Positions 33,423 to 41,923 of a stretch of DNA of 56,675 nt are shown piece by piece (within the stretch, counting starts at the first letter, position 1; each line of letters opens with the position of its first letter). Both the position numbers and the translations under genes were made by a program. This DNA comes from JAFGBM01 sp964610155. Its GTDB lineage: Bacteria; Actinomycetota; Actinomycetes; Actinomycetales; Demequinaceae. Below the pieces are notes generated by a model, which made no database searches, was not told where the DNA came from, and saw only the letters and a program-made list of their open reading frames with translations. The DNA is taken from contig CAZSUY010000012.1 in assembly GCA_964610155.1 (NCBI GenBank), forward strand, positions 1-56,675, given 5' to 3'.

Positions 33423-35327
33423 GTGACCCCGCCTCGATACGATGCCAAGATGAGGCGCGTCTGGCCTGGACGGATGTCGACGAGCCAGCGTGCGGGGATT
33501 ATCGCGGCATCGGCTTCGGTGCCGGGAAGCCTGGTCCCACTGGTGCAACCCCGCTCAGCCCTCGACCAGGGCCTTATCACCGGCTTCACGGCCGCGATGA
33601 CCTACTCTCTCACCGCAGTGGCGCATGAGGCATCGCGAGGGGTCGCCCGCGGTCTTCTGACGGGTACCGGGGCAAGCACCTCCCCCACCAGTGCGACGCG
33701 GATGACCCTGGCGGTCAACCTCACGACGCTTGGGGTTTCATCGGCCGTGTGCGCGGTACTCCCCTATCGAGAGGGCGAGTCGGTTGGTCGTGGTTTGGCT
33801 CGGGCTGTTGCCCAACGCATGGTTGCTACCTCCGCGGCGGGGCTGGTCGCGGCTTCGCTCGATAAGCTGCCAGGCCGGAGTCGTCCGATCAGCGTGGCGG
33901 TAAGGAGCGCTCCCGTCATCGTGGCCGTTGGTGCCGGGGCGTCGGGCACTATCCAGCACCTCCGCTCCCGGTCCTTGCGTGAGGGTGAGGCTCCTTCAAC
34001 TCAGACCGACCTTCCTCCTTTGGCCAAATCCATCGCGATCGGTGCGTTGACCGCCGCCGGGGCGGCAACCCTCGCCTCGGTCGAACGGCACACCGCCCGA
34101 GGGATCGGGGCGGGAATTTCAAGGGCGGGAGGGAGCAAAGGCCGAAGTGCCCTCTTCGGTCACCTGGTGTCCTTCGGCATGATCGGCGCTGCCATCTACA
34201 GCATCGGCCTGAGGTTCTTCCACCGCGCGGAAAAGGAGATGTCGACTCCGGATCCCGCCCTTGAGGATTCGCCGGAGTCGCCACGAGTCAGCGGCGGCAC
34301 CGGCAGCCTGGTCACCTGGGCCCCACTCACGCGGGAGGCGCGTCGTCACCTGTCTTGCATCACCCCAGTGGACAAGATCGCGGCAGTCATGGGCGAGCCA
34401 GCGCTCGATCCAATAAGGGTGTACATCGGACTCACCTCGGCCCCCACTATCGACGAGCGTGTCCGGTTGGCCCTTGAGGAACTCGACCGAACCGGTGCCC
34501 TTGATCGGTCGCTGCTGGTTCTGTGCTCACCGACGGGCAGCGGCTTCGTCAACTATGCCGTGAGTTCGGCGTGGGAGTACCTCAGCCGGGGGGATTGTGT
34601 TTCCCTCGCCATGCAGTACTCCTCGCGCCCGTCGTGGCTGTCCCTCGACCGTGTGGACGATGGTCGCGAGCAGAACTGGGCTATGTGGACGGCGTTGGCC
34701 AAGGAATTGTCCAAGCGGAAGCCCAACCAGCGTCCGCGTATCGTGCTCTTCGGTGAGAGCCTCGGCGCCCATACCAGCCAGGACGCGTTTCTACACACCG
34801 GGACCCGTGGCCTACGTGAACTCCTAATCGAACGGGCCCTCTGGCTAGGGATCCCTCACACGAGTCGCTGGGCGCTTGAGGTGCGCGATCCGCTCAATCC
34901 GGACACGCGGCCCGGGGAGATACTCGAGGTCGCGAGTGCCGGAGAACTCGATCGCCTCTCACGTACCGTAGTGGCGGAGGCGCGGTATGTCCTGATCTCC
35001 CACCATGACGACGCGGTCACCTTGTTCAGCCCGTCCCTTCTTGTGGAGCATCCCTGGTGGCTCGGGGAGGATAGGCCTTCGGCGGTCCCGCCTCAGGCGA
35101 GTTGGTCGACTCCAGCAACCTTCCTTCAGGCTGCCGTCGATGCAAAGAACGCCGGGGTGATGGTTCCGGGCGAGTTCGGCTCCAGTGGCCACGACTACCG
35201 GGGCGACGCGGCTCGAGCGGTGCGCTTCGCCTTCGACCTGCCCTGTACCGATGCCCAGTTGGCCGCCATCGAGGAGGCACTTCGGCAAGAGGAACTGGAG
35301 CGCGTGGCCCTATGGGCTGATCGGTGA
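33423..35327 (+). CDS. Abhydrolase_9-type membrane alpha/beta-hydrolase
   Basis: A 634-residue protein: a membrane N-terminal half (weakly hydrophobic, Ala/Gly/Ser-rich segments to about residue 280) and a C-terminal alpha/beta-hydrolase domain with the nucleophile elbow FGESLGAHTSQDAF (GxSxG). The segments VYIGLTSAPTIDERVRLALE, PTGSGFVNYAVSSAWEYLSR and SHHDDAVTLFSP (possible acid) and EHPWWLGEDRPSAVP are characteristic of this actinobacterial family. Substrate unknown. The GTG at 33423 is the longest start; ATGs at 33450 and 33474 are alternatives. The 3' end overlaps the convergent ppgK by 18 bases. Confidence 0.85.
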   Translation: MTPPRYDAKMRRVWPGRMSTSQRAGIIAASASVPGSLVPLVQPRSALDQGLITGFTAAMTYSLTAVAHEASRGVARGLLTGTGASTSPTSATRMTLAVNLTTLGVSSAVCAVLPYREGESVGRGLARAVAQRMVATSAAGLVAASLDKLPGRSRPISVAVRSAPVIVAVGAGASGTIQHLRSRSLREGEAPSTQTDLPPLAKSIAIGALTAAGAATLASVERHTARGIGAGISRAGGSKGRSALFGHLVSFGMIGAAIYSIGLRFFHRAEKEMSTPDPALEDSPESPRVSGGTGSLVTWAPLTREARRHLSCITPVDKIAAVMGEPALDPIRVYIGLTSAPTIDERVRLALEELDRTGALDRSLLVLCSPTGSGFVNYAVSSAWEYLSRGDCVSLAMQYSSRPSWLSLDRVDDGREQNWAMWTALAKELSKRKPNQRPRIVLFGESLGAHTSQDAFLHTGTRGLRELLIERALWLGIPHTSRWALEVRDPLNPDTRPGEILEVASAGELDRLSRTVVAEARYVLISHHDDAVTLFSPSLLVEHPWWLGEDRPSAVPPQASWSTPATFLQAAVDAKNAGVMVPGEFGSSGHDYRGDAARAVRFAFDLPCTDAQLAAIEEALRQEELERVALWADR

Positions 35328-36098
35328 CGCAGGTGGCTTCGCCGCGCGGCGGTACTCCTCGGCGGCGGCGGCCGCTGCCCCCACGACCCCGGCGTTGTTG
35401 AACAGTTGTGCCGGCGCCACAGGCGTGCGCAGATGGATGAACGGCAGGAACTTTTCGTATGCCTGGGACACTCCGCCCCCGATGACGATGAGGTCCGGCC
35501 ACAGGAGCCGTTCCAACTCTCCGAGGTAGCGGTCGAGGTGGCCCGCCCACTCCTCCCAGCCGAGGTTGTGGCGTTCCCGTGCGCATCCGGCCGCATACTC
35601 CTCGGCGTCCACCCCGTCGATCATGAGGTGCCCGAGTTCGGTGTTCGGCACGATTTGGCCATCCGAAATGAGCGCGGTGCCGATGCCCGTGCCGAGCGTC
35701 ACCATCAGCACGAGCCCGTCCTCAAGGCGGGCCGCGCCATAGACGTATTCTCCGTAGCCCGCGGCGTCGGCATCGTTTATCACATGGGCGTCATACCCCG
35801 AGTGTTCCTTGACGATCTCCCGGAGGTCGGTACCGATCCAGGCCGCATCGACGTTGGCGGCCGTGCGGACGATGCCGTGTTGGACGACACCGGGGAAGGC
35901 GACACCGATGGGGGTGTCTTTCTCGGGTGTACACCAAGCGATGGCCTCGGCGATTACCGCACCGATTGCGGCGGGGGTCGAGGGTTGGGGAGTGGCGATG
36001 TGGTGGCGGTCGGTTAAGAGAGCGCCAGCCTTGAGGTCGACGCGGGCACTTTTTATGGCGGAGCCGCCGACATCCACCCCAATCGCAATCTCACTCAT
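35310..36098 (-). CDS. ppgK: Polyphosphate glucokinase
   Basis: A 262-residue ROK-family kinase that phosphorylates glucose using polyphosphate or ATP, an actinobacterial trait. Motifs: phosphate-1 IGVDVGGSAIK (residues ~6-16), INDADAAGYGEYVYG with the catalytic Asp, LVLMVTLGTGIGTALISDG, NTELGHLMIDG, and CARERHNLGWEEWAGHLDRY, diagnostic of PpgK over ordinary glucokinases. Its ATG overlaps the map stop. It could phosphorylate glucose, while galTKE and araBDA feed the same central pathways. Confidence 0.93.
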   Translation of the reverse strand: MSEIAIGVDVGGSAIKSARVDLKAGALLTDRHHIATPQPSTPAAIGAVIAEAIAWCTPEKDTPIGVAFPGVVQHGIVRTAANVDAAWIGTDLREIVKEHSGYDAHVINDADAAGYGEYVYGAARLEDGLVLMVTLGTGIGTALISDGQIVPNTELGHLMIDGVDAEEYAAGCARERHNLGWEEWAGHLDRYLGELERLLWPDLIVIGGGVSQAYEKFLPFIHLRTPVAPAQLFNNAGVVGAAAAAAEEYRRAAKPPASPISP

Positions 36099-36976
36099 GG
36101 GACCGTCAGCACCTCAGCTCCGTCATCGGTAACAAGGATTGTGTTCTCGAACTGGGCGCACCAGGAACCGTCATCCGTCGTGACCGTCCATCCGTCCTTC
36201 CACTCATCATTCTCCTCGGAGCCCGCAACGAGCATCGGTTCGATGGTGAAGACCATGCCCGGTTCGATGATGTCGGCGTGGTGCGGTGCTGAGTCATAGT
36301 GGGGGATGATCAGGCCGCTGTGGAAGGCTGGCCCCACCCCATGGCCTGTGTAGCCCCGCACGGACTGGTATCCGTGACGCGTGGCGTAGGCCTCGATCAC
36401 CCGGCCGATGACGTTGACTTGCCGTCCAGGTTTGACGGCCGAGATGCCACGCTCAAGGGTCTCGCGGGTGACCCGTACCAGTGAGTGCGCTTCCTCTGAC
36501 CCGACCCCAGCGACGACGCTTGCGCAGTTGTCCCCGTGGACGCCGTCTTTGAAGGCAGTGAGGTCAACCTTGACGATGTCGCCTTCTTCGACGACGGTCG
36601 AGTCGGGGATGCCATGGCAGATGACCTCGTTGAGGGAGGTACAGAGTGATTTCGGGAAGGGTGGACGGCCAGCGCCGCCCGGATAGCCAAGGGTTGAGGG
36701 GTAGGCGCCGTTGTCGCACATGAACTCGTGGCCGATTCGATCGAGCTCGTCGGTAGTGATGCCTGGGACGACCGCTCGACACACCTCTGCTAGGGCCTGG
36801 GCGGCGATCCGCGCGGCGAGCCGGATGCGCTCGATGATCTCCTCGCTGTGGACATCGCCGCCCCGCCAAGTCGCGGCCCTCTTGCGGCCCACATACTCGG
36901 GCCGGGCGATGTTGGCGGGAACCAGGCGGATCGGTGATACCACTCCTTTGGAGATGGGAGCGCGCTCGGGGTTCAT
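36095..36976 (-). CDS. map: Methionine aminopeptidase, type I
   Basis: A 293-residue metalloprotease that removes initiator methionine. The five metal ligands are in IVKVDLTAFKDGVHGDN (two Asp), RGYTGHGVG (His), MVFTIEPML (Glu) and CAQFENTILVT (Glu). The N-terminus carries a ~35-residue extension (PISKGVVSPIRLVPANIARP) as in the MapB-type actinobacterial enzyme with an SH3-binding-like stretch. It is coupled to ppgK by a four-base overlap, a common actinobacterial pairing. Confidence 0.95.
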   Translation of the reverse strand: MNPERAPISKGVVSPIRLVPANIARPEYVGRKRAATWRGGDVHSEEIIERIRLAARIAAQALAEVCRAVVPGITTDELDRIGHEFMCDNGAYPSTLGYPGGAGRPPFPKSLCTSLNEVICHGIPDSTVVEEGDIVKVDLTAFKDGVHGDNCASVVAGVGSEEAHSLVRVTRETLERGISAVKPGRQVNVIGRVIEAYATRHGYQSVRGYTGHGVGPAFHSGLIIPHYDSAPHHADIIEPGMVFTIEPMLVAGSEENDEWKDGWTVTTDDGSWCAQFENTILVTDDGAEVLTVP

Positions 36977-37062
36977 GGCCTCAAGCCTAGCCGCGGGTTT
37001 CTCCTTGACGCCCCAACGCCGCCGGACGATGCTGGAGCATACGAAGCGTGGGAGGTGGATTC

Positions 37063-37281
37063 ATGTCAGGAGCCGACGAGGCCGACAAGTTCTACTACAA
37101 CATCCGCACGCGCATGGTCGAGCACGGGCGGCTAAGCCCATGGGAGCACCTCATGGGTCCGTATGAGACGCAGGAGGATGCCGAGAAGGCGCTAGAGATT
37201 GCTGAGGCCCGAAATGCCGAATGGGACGAGGACGACCGGGAATGGGATGAGATAGTCGGCGAAGAGGAGGATTCTCACTGA
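37063..37281 (+). CDS. SPOR-like small acidic protein
   Basis: A 72-residue protein: DKFYYNIRTRMVEHGRLSPW, then ENL-type helix MGPYETQEDAEKALEIAEAR and an acidic tail (EWDEDDREWDE). The pattern matches small actinobacterial SPOR-like proteins encoded by map. No membrane segment is visible, so it is probably cytoplasmic, with role unknown. ATG 37063 follows GGAGGTG; the next gene begins on its last stop base (TGATG). Confidence 0.8.
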   Translation: MSGADEADKFYYNIRTRMVEHGRLSPWEHLMGPYETQEDAEKALEIAEARNAEWDEDDREWDEIVGEEEDSH

Positions 37282-37865
37282 TGGCTACGGATTCAGCGGT
37301 GACGGAGTTGGGAAGCCCCGCACCCGACTTCACCCTTCCGACGGCCGACGGCTCCGGAGAGGTCGGGCTTGCCGACTTCGCCGAAGCTCCAGCCCTCCTC
37401 GTCGTCTTCCTCTGTAGCCACTGTCCCTACGTGAAGAACCTTGAGGGTGCCCTGGGGGAGTTCGCGGCCGAGTATGCGGAGAAGGGGCTTGCTGTCGTCG
37501 GGATCTCCTCAAACGATGCGGACACCTACCCAGAGGACGCGCCGGAGGGTCTCGTGGAGCAGGCCCTGCGGGCGGGGTTCGTCTTCCCCTACTTGTACGA
37601 CGAGACCCAAAGCGTGGCGAAGGAGTTTGGCGCCGTCTGCACCCCGGACTTCTTCCTTTACGACGGCGGGTGCCGCCTCGTTTACCGGGGACAATTCGAC
37701 GACTCCCGCCCGCACGACTCCCTCAAGCCCACGGGGAGTTCCATGCGAGCCGCTGTCGACGGTGTGCTCCGCGGCGAACCAGTACCCGTGCCTCATTCGC
37801 CGAGCGTGGGCTGCAGCATCAAGTGGAAGCCAGGCAACGAGCCGCCGGGACGCCTGGCTTTCTGA
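37281..37865 (+). CDS. Thioredoxin-family (AhpC/TSA-like) protein
   Basis: A 194-residue thioredoxin-fold protein starting with the peroxiredoxin-like GSPAPDFTLPTADGSG. The redox centre is FLCSHCPYVKNLEGAL, a CxxC motif rather than the single peroxidatic Cys of Prx. Later parts GISSNDADTYPEDAPE, DETQSVAKEFGAVCTPDFFL (cis-Pro after TP) and GCSIKWKPGNEP are typical of a conserved family of cytoplasmic thioredoxin-like proteins. A role in disulfide or peroxide reduction is likely but the partner is unknown. Confidence 0.88.
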   Translation: MATDSAVTELGSPAPDFTLPTADGSGEVGLADFAEAPALLVVFLCSHCPYVKNLEGALGEFAAEYAEKGLAVVGISSNDADTYPEDAPEGLVEQALRAGFVFPYLYDETQSVAKEFGAVCTPDFFLYDGGCRLVYRGQFDDSRPHDSLKPTGSSMRAAVDGVLRGEPVPVPHSPSVGCSIKWKPGNEPPGRLAF

Positions 37866-37877
37866 TTCGAGGGCGTT

Positions 37878-38264
37878 CTAGGAGCGGATCACCAGGATCG
37901 CAACGACGGCCGCCGCATTGATGAAGACGCCATACGCGCCGTGATCGGCGGCCTCGGACCATTTGCCGCTCCACAGGAGGACGTGGGCCACCGAGGCAAG
38001 CATCGCACCACCGATCGCGACCCAGTCCGCCCAGTCCCACTTGAGGAGCATGCCGGCTCCTCCCAGCATGAGGCCGAGGGAGGCCAAGCCGATCGTGATC
38101 GCGGCGAACGCCCGGAGCGCCCCGTCGGACAGCGAGGAGAGGGTCCAGGCTCCGGTCGGCCAGGGCATGCCGGGCCTCAACTCGAACCAGCGGAGGGCAT
38201 GCCCGATGTACATCGCGTGGACCATGCCGTGGAAGATGAGGAAGACGCCGAGGAAGATTCTCAC
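37878..38264 (-). CDS. Small four-helix membrane protein
   Basis: A 128-residue protein with four predicted membrane segments: ILGVFLIFHGMVHAMYIGHA, ALRAFAAITIGLASLGLMLG, VAIGGAMLASVAHVLLW and GVFINAAAVVAILVI. I recognise no named family. It is divergent from the tetR gene, with the two TetR operators between them, so it is the probable regulated target. Confidence 0.7.
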   Translation of the reverse strand: MRIFLGVFLIFHGMVHAMYIGHALRWFELRPGMPWPTGAWTLSSLSDGALRAFAAITIGLASLGLMLGGAGMLLKWDWADWVAIGGAMLASVAHVLLWSGKWSEAADHGAYGVFINAAAVVAILVIRS

Positions 38265-38300
38265 GTGGCTGTCCTTTCGTTTCTGTCCCTAGGGGTTAGT

Positions 38301-38351
38301 CTAACAACGTTAGGTTTGTGATGTCGATAGTGTGGCACCTAACGCCGTTAG
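38301..38351. promoter_or_regulatory. Two perfect TetR operators
   Basis: Two copies of the perfect inverted repeat CTAAC-N3-GTTAG occur at 38301-38313 and 38339-38351, with start-to-start spacing of 38 bp. An extra half-site GTTAG is at about 38295. They sit between a membrane-protein gene and the divergent tetR, so one repressor likely silences both, as in classic TetR systems. Confidence 0.82.
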
Positions 38352-38374
38352 GGTCAAGCCGGAAGGACGAGCGA

Positions 38375-38926
38375 ATGCTGAACCCGGACTTAATCTTCGA
38401 GAAGGCCCTTGAGATCGTCGACGCCGAAGGCCTCGACGCGCTCACGATGCGGCGCCTCGCGGGTGACCTGGGGGTCGAGGCCGCCTCCCTCTACCACCAC
38501 ATCGCGGACAAGCAGGCGCTCCTCGACGGGGTGATTGGCCGAGCGCGTGCAGAGATGGTCGTGACTGCGGACCCGATGGGGGAGTGGATGCCATTCCTCG
38601 AGGAGGTCTTCGTCGAATACCGGCGGATGCTCGTCGCCCACCCGAACCTCCTCGACCTTGCGGGTTGGCGGCTGGAGAACAACATGGAGGACGGGCTCGC
38701 CTACCTGATCTCGATCGGCTTCAGCCTCGATGACGCTGTGGAAATGATGCAGTCGCTTGTGGCGCTCGCCGTCGGGTTCGCGATGTTCAGCGTCCCGAGG
38801 ACCCCCAAGGGGGAACGCGGCCTGCCGCCGGAGATGGCGGCCCGGATGGGGGACTGGCGGGAGGAGACGTGCACCCGCATGGCGCGCCTAATCCTGGAGT
38901 CGTTCGAGAGGCGCCGGCAGGCCTAG
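38375..38926 (+). CDS. TetR-family regulator
   Basis: A 183-residue TetR repressor with N-terminal helix-turn-helix (LNPDLIFEKALEIVDAEGLD, ALTMRRLAGDLGVEAASLYH, HIADKQALLDGVIGRAR, residues ~2-55) and a C-terminal TetR_C-like ligand domain (PFLEEVFVEYRRMLVAHPNL to LILESFERR). ATG 38375 has GGAAGGA upstream. The double operator in the promoter implies autoregulation. Ligand unknown. Confidence 0.9.
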   Translation: MLNPDLIFEKALEIVDAEGLDALTMRRLAGDLGVEAASLYHHIADKQALLDGVIGRARAEMVVTADPMGEWMPFLEEVFVEYRRMLVAHPNLLDLAGWRLENNMEDGLAYLISIGFSLDDAVEMMQSLVALAVGFAMFSVPRTPKGERGLPPEMAARMGDWREETCTRMARLILESFERRRQA

Positions 38927-39348
38927 CGGGTGCGGCCCCGGCGCACAGCGGTCGCGATTGACCAGAGCAGGAGCCACGTCGCCATGCTCGCGGAGAGGTA
39001 GACGATGATGACGATCGAGATATCGAACCCGAGCCCCGAGATCCCGGCCTCGTGTATAGCCTTTTTGCCGATCTTCTGAAAGACGACCGCCGTCCCAACC
39101 AGCGCGGTGAGGGCCAGGCTTCCCAGGACGAGCGCCCGAGTACCCCGGACCCTCAACCACGCGACGACCAGCGCCACCGCGGCGAGGTAGAGCGCCGAGG
39201 CCCAGGCGTGCCCGGCCAGGGAGTCGTCCGGGGTGCCGTCGTCAGGCCGGAAGACCCCATTCCTCCCCGACCAGAAGATCGCCAGCGGCAGGAGCACGAT
39301 GGCGAGCAGGAGCCCATCCCAGATTCGAAAGGCGGTGGACCGTTTCAC
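38923..39348 (-). CDS. Hypothetical four-helix membrane protein
   Basis: From the GTG at 39348, 141 residues with four hydrophobic segments: IWDGLLLAIVLLPLAIFW, WASALYLAAVALVVAWL, LVLGSLALTALVGTAVVF and ISIVIIVYLSASMATWLLLW. No family recognised. It lies 31 bases behind panB on the same strand, so may be cotranscribed with nadE-panB; it overlaps the convergent tetR stop by a few bases. Confidence 0.65.
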   Translation of the reverse strand: MKRSTAFRIWDGLLLAIVLLPLAIFWSGRNGVFRPDDGTPDDSLAGHAWASALYLAAVALVVAWLRVRGTRALVLGSLALTALVGTAVVFQKIGKKAIHEAGISGLGFDISIVIIVYLSASMATWLLLWSIATAVRRGRTR

Positions 39349-39379
39349 GAGCGCCCATCCATTGGATGCGGTCGACTCG

Positions 39380-40204
39380 TCATTCGGAGAAGAAGTGCCC
39401 GGCGTCGGGGAACGTCCCGTCCTTGACCTCGGAGGCATATGCCGAGGCGGCCTTTCCGAGTGCCTTGCCGATCTCTGCGTACCGCTTGGCGAAACTCGGC
39501 GACCAGTCGCCAATCCCGGCCATGTCGAGCCAGACCAGCACCTGCCCGTCCGTGCCCGGCCCCGCGCCGATGCCGATAGTTGGCACATCGAGAGCCTTGG
39601 TCAACTTGGTCGCGACGGGTTCGATGACCATCTCCAACACGACCATGAACGCCCCCGCCTCCTGGAGGGCAAGGGCGTCGGCAAGCATCGTCTCGTACGC
39701 GCCCTCCGCCCGGCCTTGTACGCGGTGTCCGCCCAGCATGTTCTCCGACTGCGGGGTGAATCCCAGGTGTCCGCAGAAGGGGATCCCGGCATCGACGACG
39801 GCCTTGGCCTGCGCCGAGACTCGCCTCCCTCCCTCGAACTTGACAGCGTGCGCGCCGCCCTCCTTGACGAGCCGGATCGACGACGTGACGGCCTGCTGGG
39901 GGCTGACCTCGTACGAGCCGAAGGGGAGGTCGCCGATGACGAACGCACTCGACGTCGCCCCGGTCACGGCCCGGACGAACGGGATCATCTGGTCGAGCGT
40001 GACGGCCGCCGTGTTGCCTTGCCCGAGGATGTTGTCCCCGAGCGAGTCGCCGACCAGCAACACGTCGACGCCGGCCTCGTCGAAGATCCTCGCCGTCGCG
40101 ATGTCGTATGCGGTGAGCATCGTGATCTTCTCGCCGCGCGCTTTCATTTCGCGGAAGTGGTGGATGCGCACCTTCTTGCGTTCCGGCCGTGTTGTCGAAG
40201 TCAT
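39380..40204 (-). CDS. panB: Ketopantoate hydroxymethyltransferase
   Basis: A 274-residue enzyme making ketopantoate from alpha-ketoisovalerate for pantothenate/CoA synthesis. Family hallmarks: ITMLTAYDIATARIFDEAG, DVLLVGDSLGDNILG, AFVIGDLPFGSYEVS, AVKFEGG, GIPFCGHLGFTPQSENMLGG, LEMVIEPVATKLTKALDVPT and IGIGAGPGTDGQVLVWLDM. The Mg ligands Asp and catalytic Glu in this region are intact. It overlaps the nadE stop by ATGA and may share a promoter with it. Confidence 0.95.
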   Translation of the reverse strand: MTSTTRPERKKVRIHHFREMKARGEKITMLTAYDIATARIFDEAGVDVLLVGDSLGDNILGQGNTAAVTLDQMIPFVRAVTGATSSAFVIGDLPFGSYEVSPQQAVTSSIRLVKEGGAHAVKFEGGRRVSAQAKAVVDAGIPFCGHLGFTPQSENMLGGHRVQGRAEGAYETMLADALALQEAGAFMVVLEMVIEPVATKLTKALDVPTIGIGAGPGTDGQVLVWLDMAGIGDWSPSFAKRYAEIGKALGKAASAYASEVKDGTFPDAGHFFSE

Positions 40205-41850
40205 GGCTCCACCTTCTCACGCCATCTCGAGGTGATGGGAAGCCGTCGGTCCCGCCCGAACGCGAGCGCCGTGACCTTCGGGCCCGGCGGGTACTGGCGA
40301 CGTTTCCACTCGGCCCGGTCCGTGAGGGAAAGGACCTTGTCGACGACGATCTCGTCGAACCCACGGGCGATCAGTTCGGCGCGCCCCTCGGCGTGCTCCA
40401 CGTATGCGTCGAGCACCTCGTCGAGAAGGTCGTACGGGGGGAGGCTGTCCTGGTCTGTCTGGTTCGGGCGGAGCTCCGCGCTCGGGGGCTTCTCGATGGA
40501 GTCGGCCGGGATGGGTGGGTGTTCGCCGTGGGACTCGGCGTAGCGGTTCCGCCACCGGGCGAGGTCCCACACCCGGGACTTGTCGACATCCTTGAGGGGG
40601 GCGTAGCCGCCGACGGCGTCCCCATACACGGTTGAGTATCCGGTCGCAAGCTCGCTCTTGTTTCCCGTGGCGAGGACGAGCGGCCCCTCGGAATTGGATA
40701 TCCCCATGAGGATCATGCCGCGCACCCTGGCCTGGATGTTCTCCACCGCGACGCCCGTCAGGTGAAGCGCCTTCTCGAACGCCGTGACCATGGGTTCGAT
40801 GGGGATGGTCCGGTAGTCGATCCCGAGGTTCCCCGCGAGGGCTGCGGCGTCGTCCTTCGAGTGGTCGGAGGAGTGGCGAGAGGGCATGGATACCCCGACG
40901 ACGTTCTCGCCCCCGAGGCCGTCCGCAGCCATCATGGCCGTGAGCGCCGAGTCGATGCCTCCGGAGAGTCCGAGCGCAACTCCGGTCATTCCGTTCTTGT
41001 GGACGTAGTCCCGGAGCCCCGTCACGCACGCCCAGTAGACCTGGGCGTCGTCCTCGAGCGGAATGACGACCTGGGTCTTGAGAGGCTTGTCGCTATCGCT
41101 TGCCGGGAGATCCCAGATCAGGAGGGCATCCATGAAGGCGGGGGCAGTGGCGAGAAGGGCGCCGTCCGCTCCGACGATAAACGACTGCCCGTCGAAGACG
41201 AGATCGTCCTGACCGCCCCACAGGTTGACATACGCGACGGGAGCCCCCACTTCGCGAGCGCGGCGTTCGGCGAGTTCGTGTCGGATGTGCCCCTTGCCCT
41301 CCTCGAAAGGGGACCCATTGATGACGACGAGGAGGCGGACCTCATTGTCGTCCATGAGGTCGACGGGGCCACCGTCCTGCCAGACGTCCTCGCAGATGAC
41401 GATGCCGACCCTGTCTCCTTTGACCTTGACGACACAGGGGTCCGCCCCAGGGGCAAAGATGCGCCGCTCGTCGAAGACTCCATAGTTGGGTAGGTGGTGT
41501 TTGGCATACCGGGCGATGATCCTGCCGCCTGTCAGAACGACGGCCTCGTTAGTCGGCCGCCCAGAGGGCTCCGTTCCCAGCGTGCCAAGGATGACGACTA
41601 GGTCGCCGAGGCCCTTTTCGGCGAGGGCGTGAGCGGTGCCCTCGACCGTCCGTTCGGCCGCACGTTGAAATGACTCCCTGAGGGCGAGATCCTCGATTGG
41701 ATACCCCGTGATGACCATCTCCGGCAGGGCGACCAACTCCGCTCCCGCCGCGGCCGCGTTCGTGCAGGCCTCGAGGACGATCGCCGCATTGCCTTCGAGG
41801 TCCCCCACACAGGGATTGACCTGGGCCAGGGCGAGGCGAAGCGGGGGCAT
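40201..41850 (-). CDS. nadE: NAD synthase, glutamine-dependent
   Basis: A 549-residue two-domain enzyme. The N-terminal nitrilase-type amidase (Glu in LVALPEMVITGYPIEDL, Lys in YAKHHLPNYGVFDERRIF, Cys in VGIVICEDVWQDGGP) hydrolyses glutamine; the C-terminal ATP-pyrophosphatase domain (LGLSGGIDSALTAMMAADGL, ATGNKSELATGYSTVYGDAV) amidates nicotinic acid adenine dinucleotide to NAD. The length corresponds to the shorter glutamine-dependent class. It is divergent from glnA2 by 73 bases. Confidence 0.95.
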   Translation of the reverse strand: MPPLRLALAQVNPCVGDLEGNAAIVLEACTNAAAAGAELVALPEMVITGYPIEDLALRESFQRAAERTVEGTAHALAEKGLGDLVVILGTLGTEPSGRPTNEAVVLTGGRIIARYAKHHLPNYGVFDERRIFAPGADPCVVKVKGDRVGIVICEDVWQDGGPVDLMDDNEVRLLVVINGSPFEEGKGHIRHELAERRAREVGAPVAYVNLWGGQDDLVFDGQSFIVGADGALLATAPAFMDALLIWDLPASDSDKPLKTQVVIPLEDDAQVYWACVTGLRDYVHKNGMTGVALGLSGGIDSALTAMMAADGLGGENVVGVSMPSRHSSDHSKDDAAALAGNLGIDYRTIPIEPMVTAFEKALHLTGVAVENIQARVRGMILMGISNSEGPLVLATGNKSELATGYSTVYGDAVGGYAPLKDVDKSRVWDLARWRNRYAESHGEHPPIPADSIEKPPSAELRPNQTDQDSLPPYDLLDEVLDAYVEHAEGRAELIARGFDEIVVDKVLSLTDRAEWKRRQYPPGPKVTALAFGRDRRLPITSRWREKVEP

Positions 41851-41923
41851 GGCACGAGCCTACGCGGAGCTCGGCTCAACTTCATGTCACCCATTCGGTG
41901 CGTGGGTACGGCAGGATAGGACC

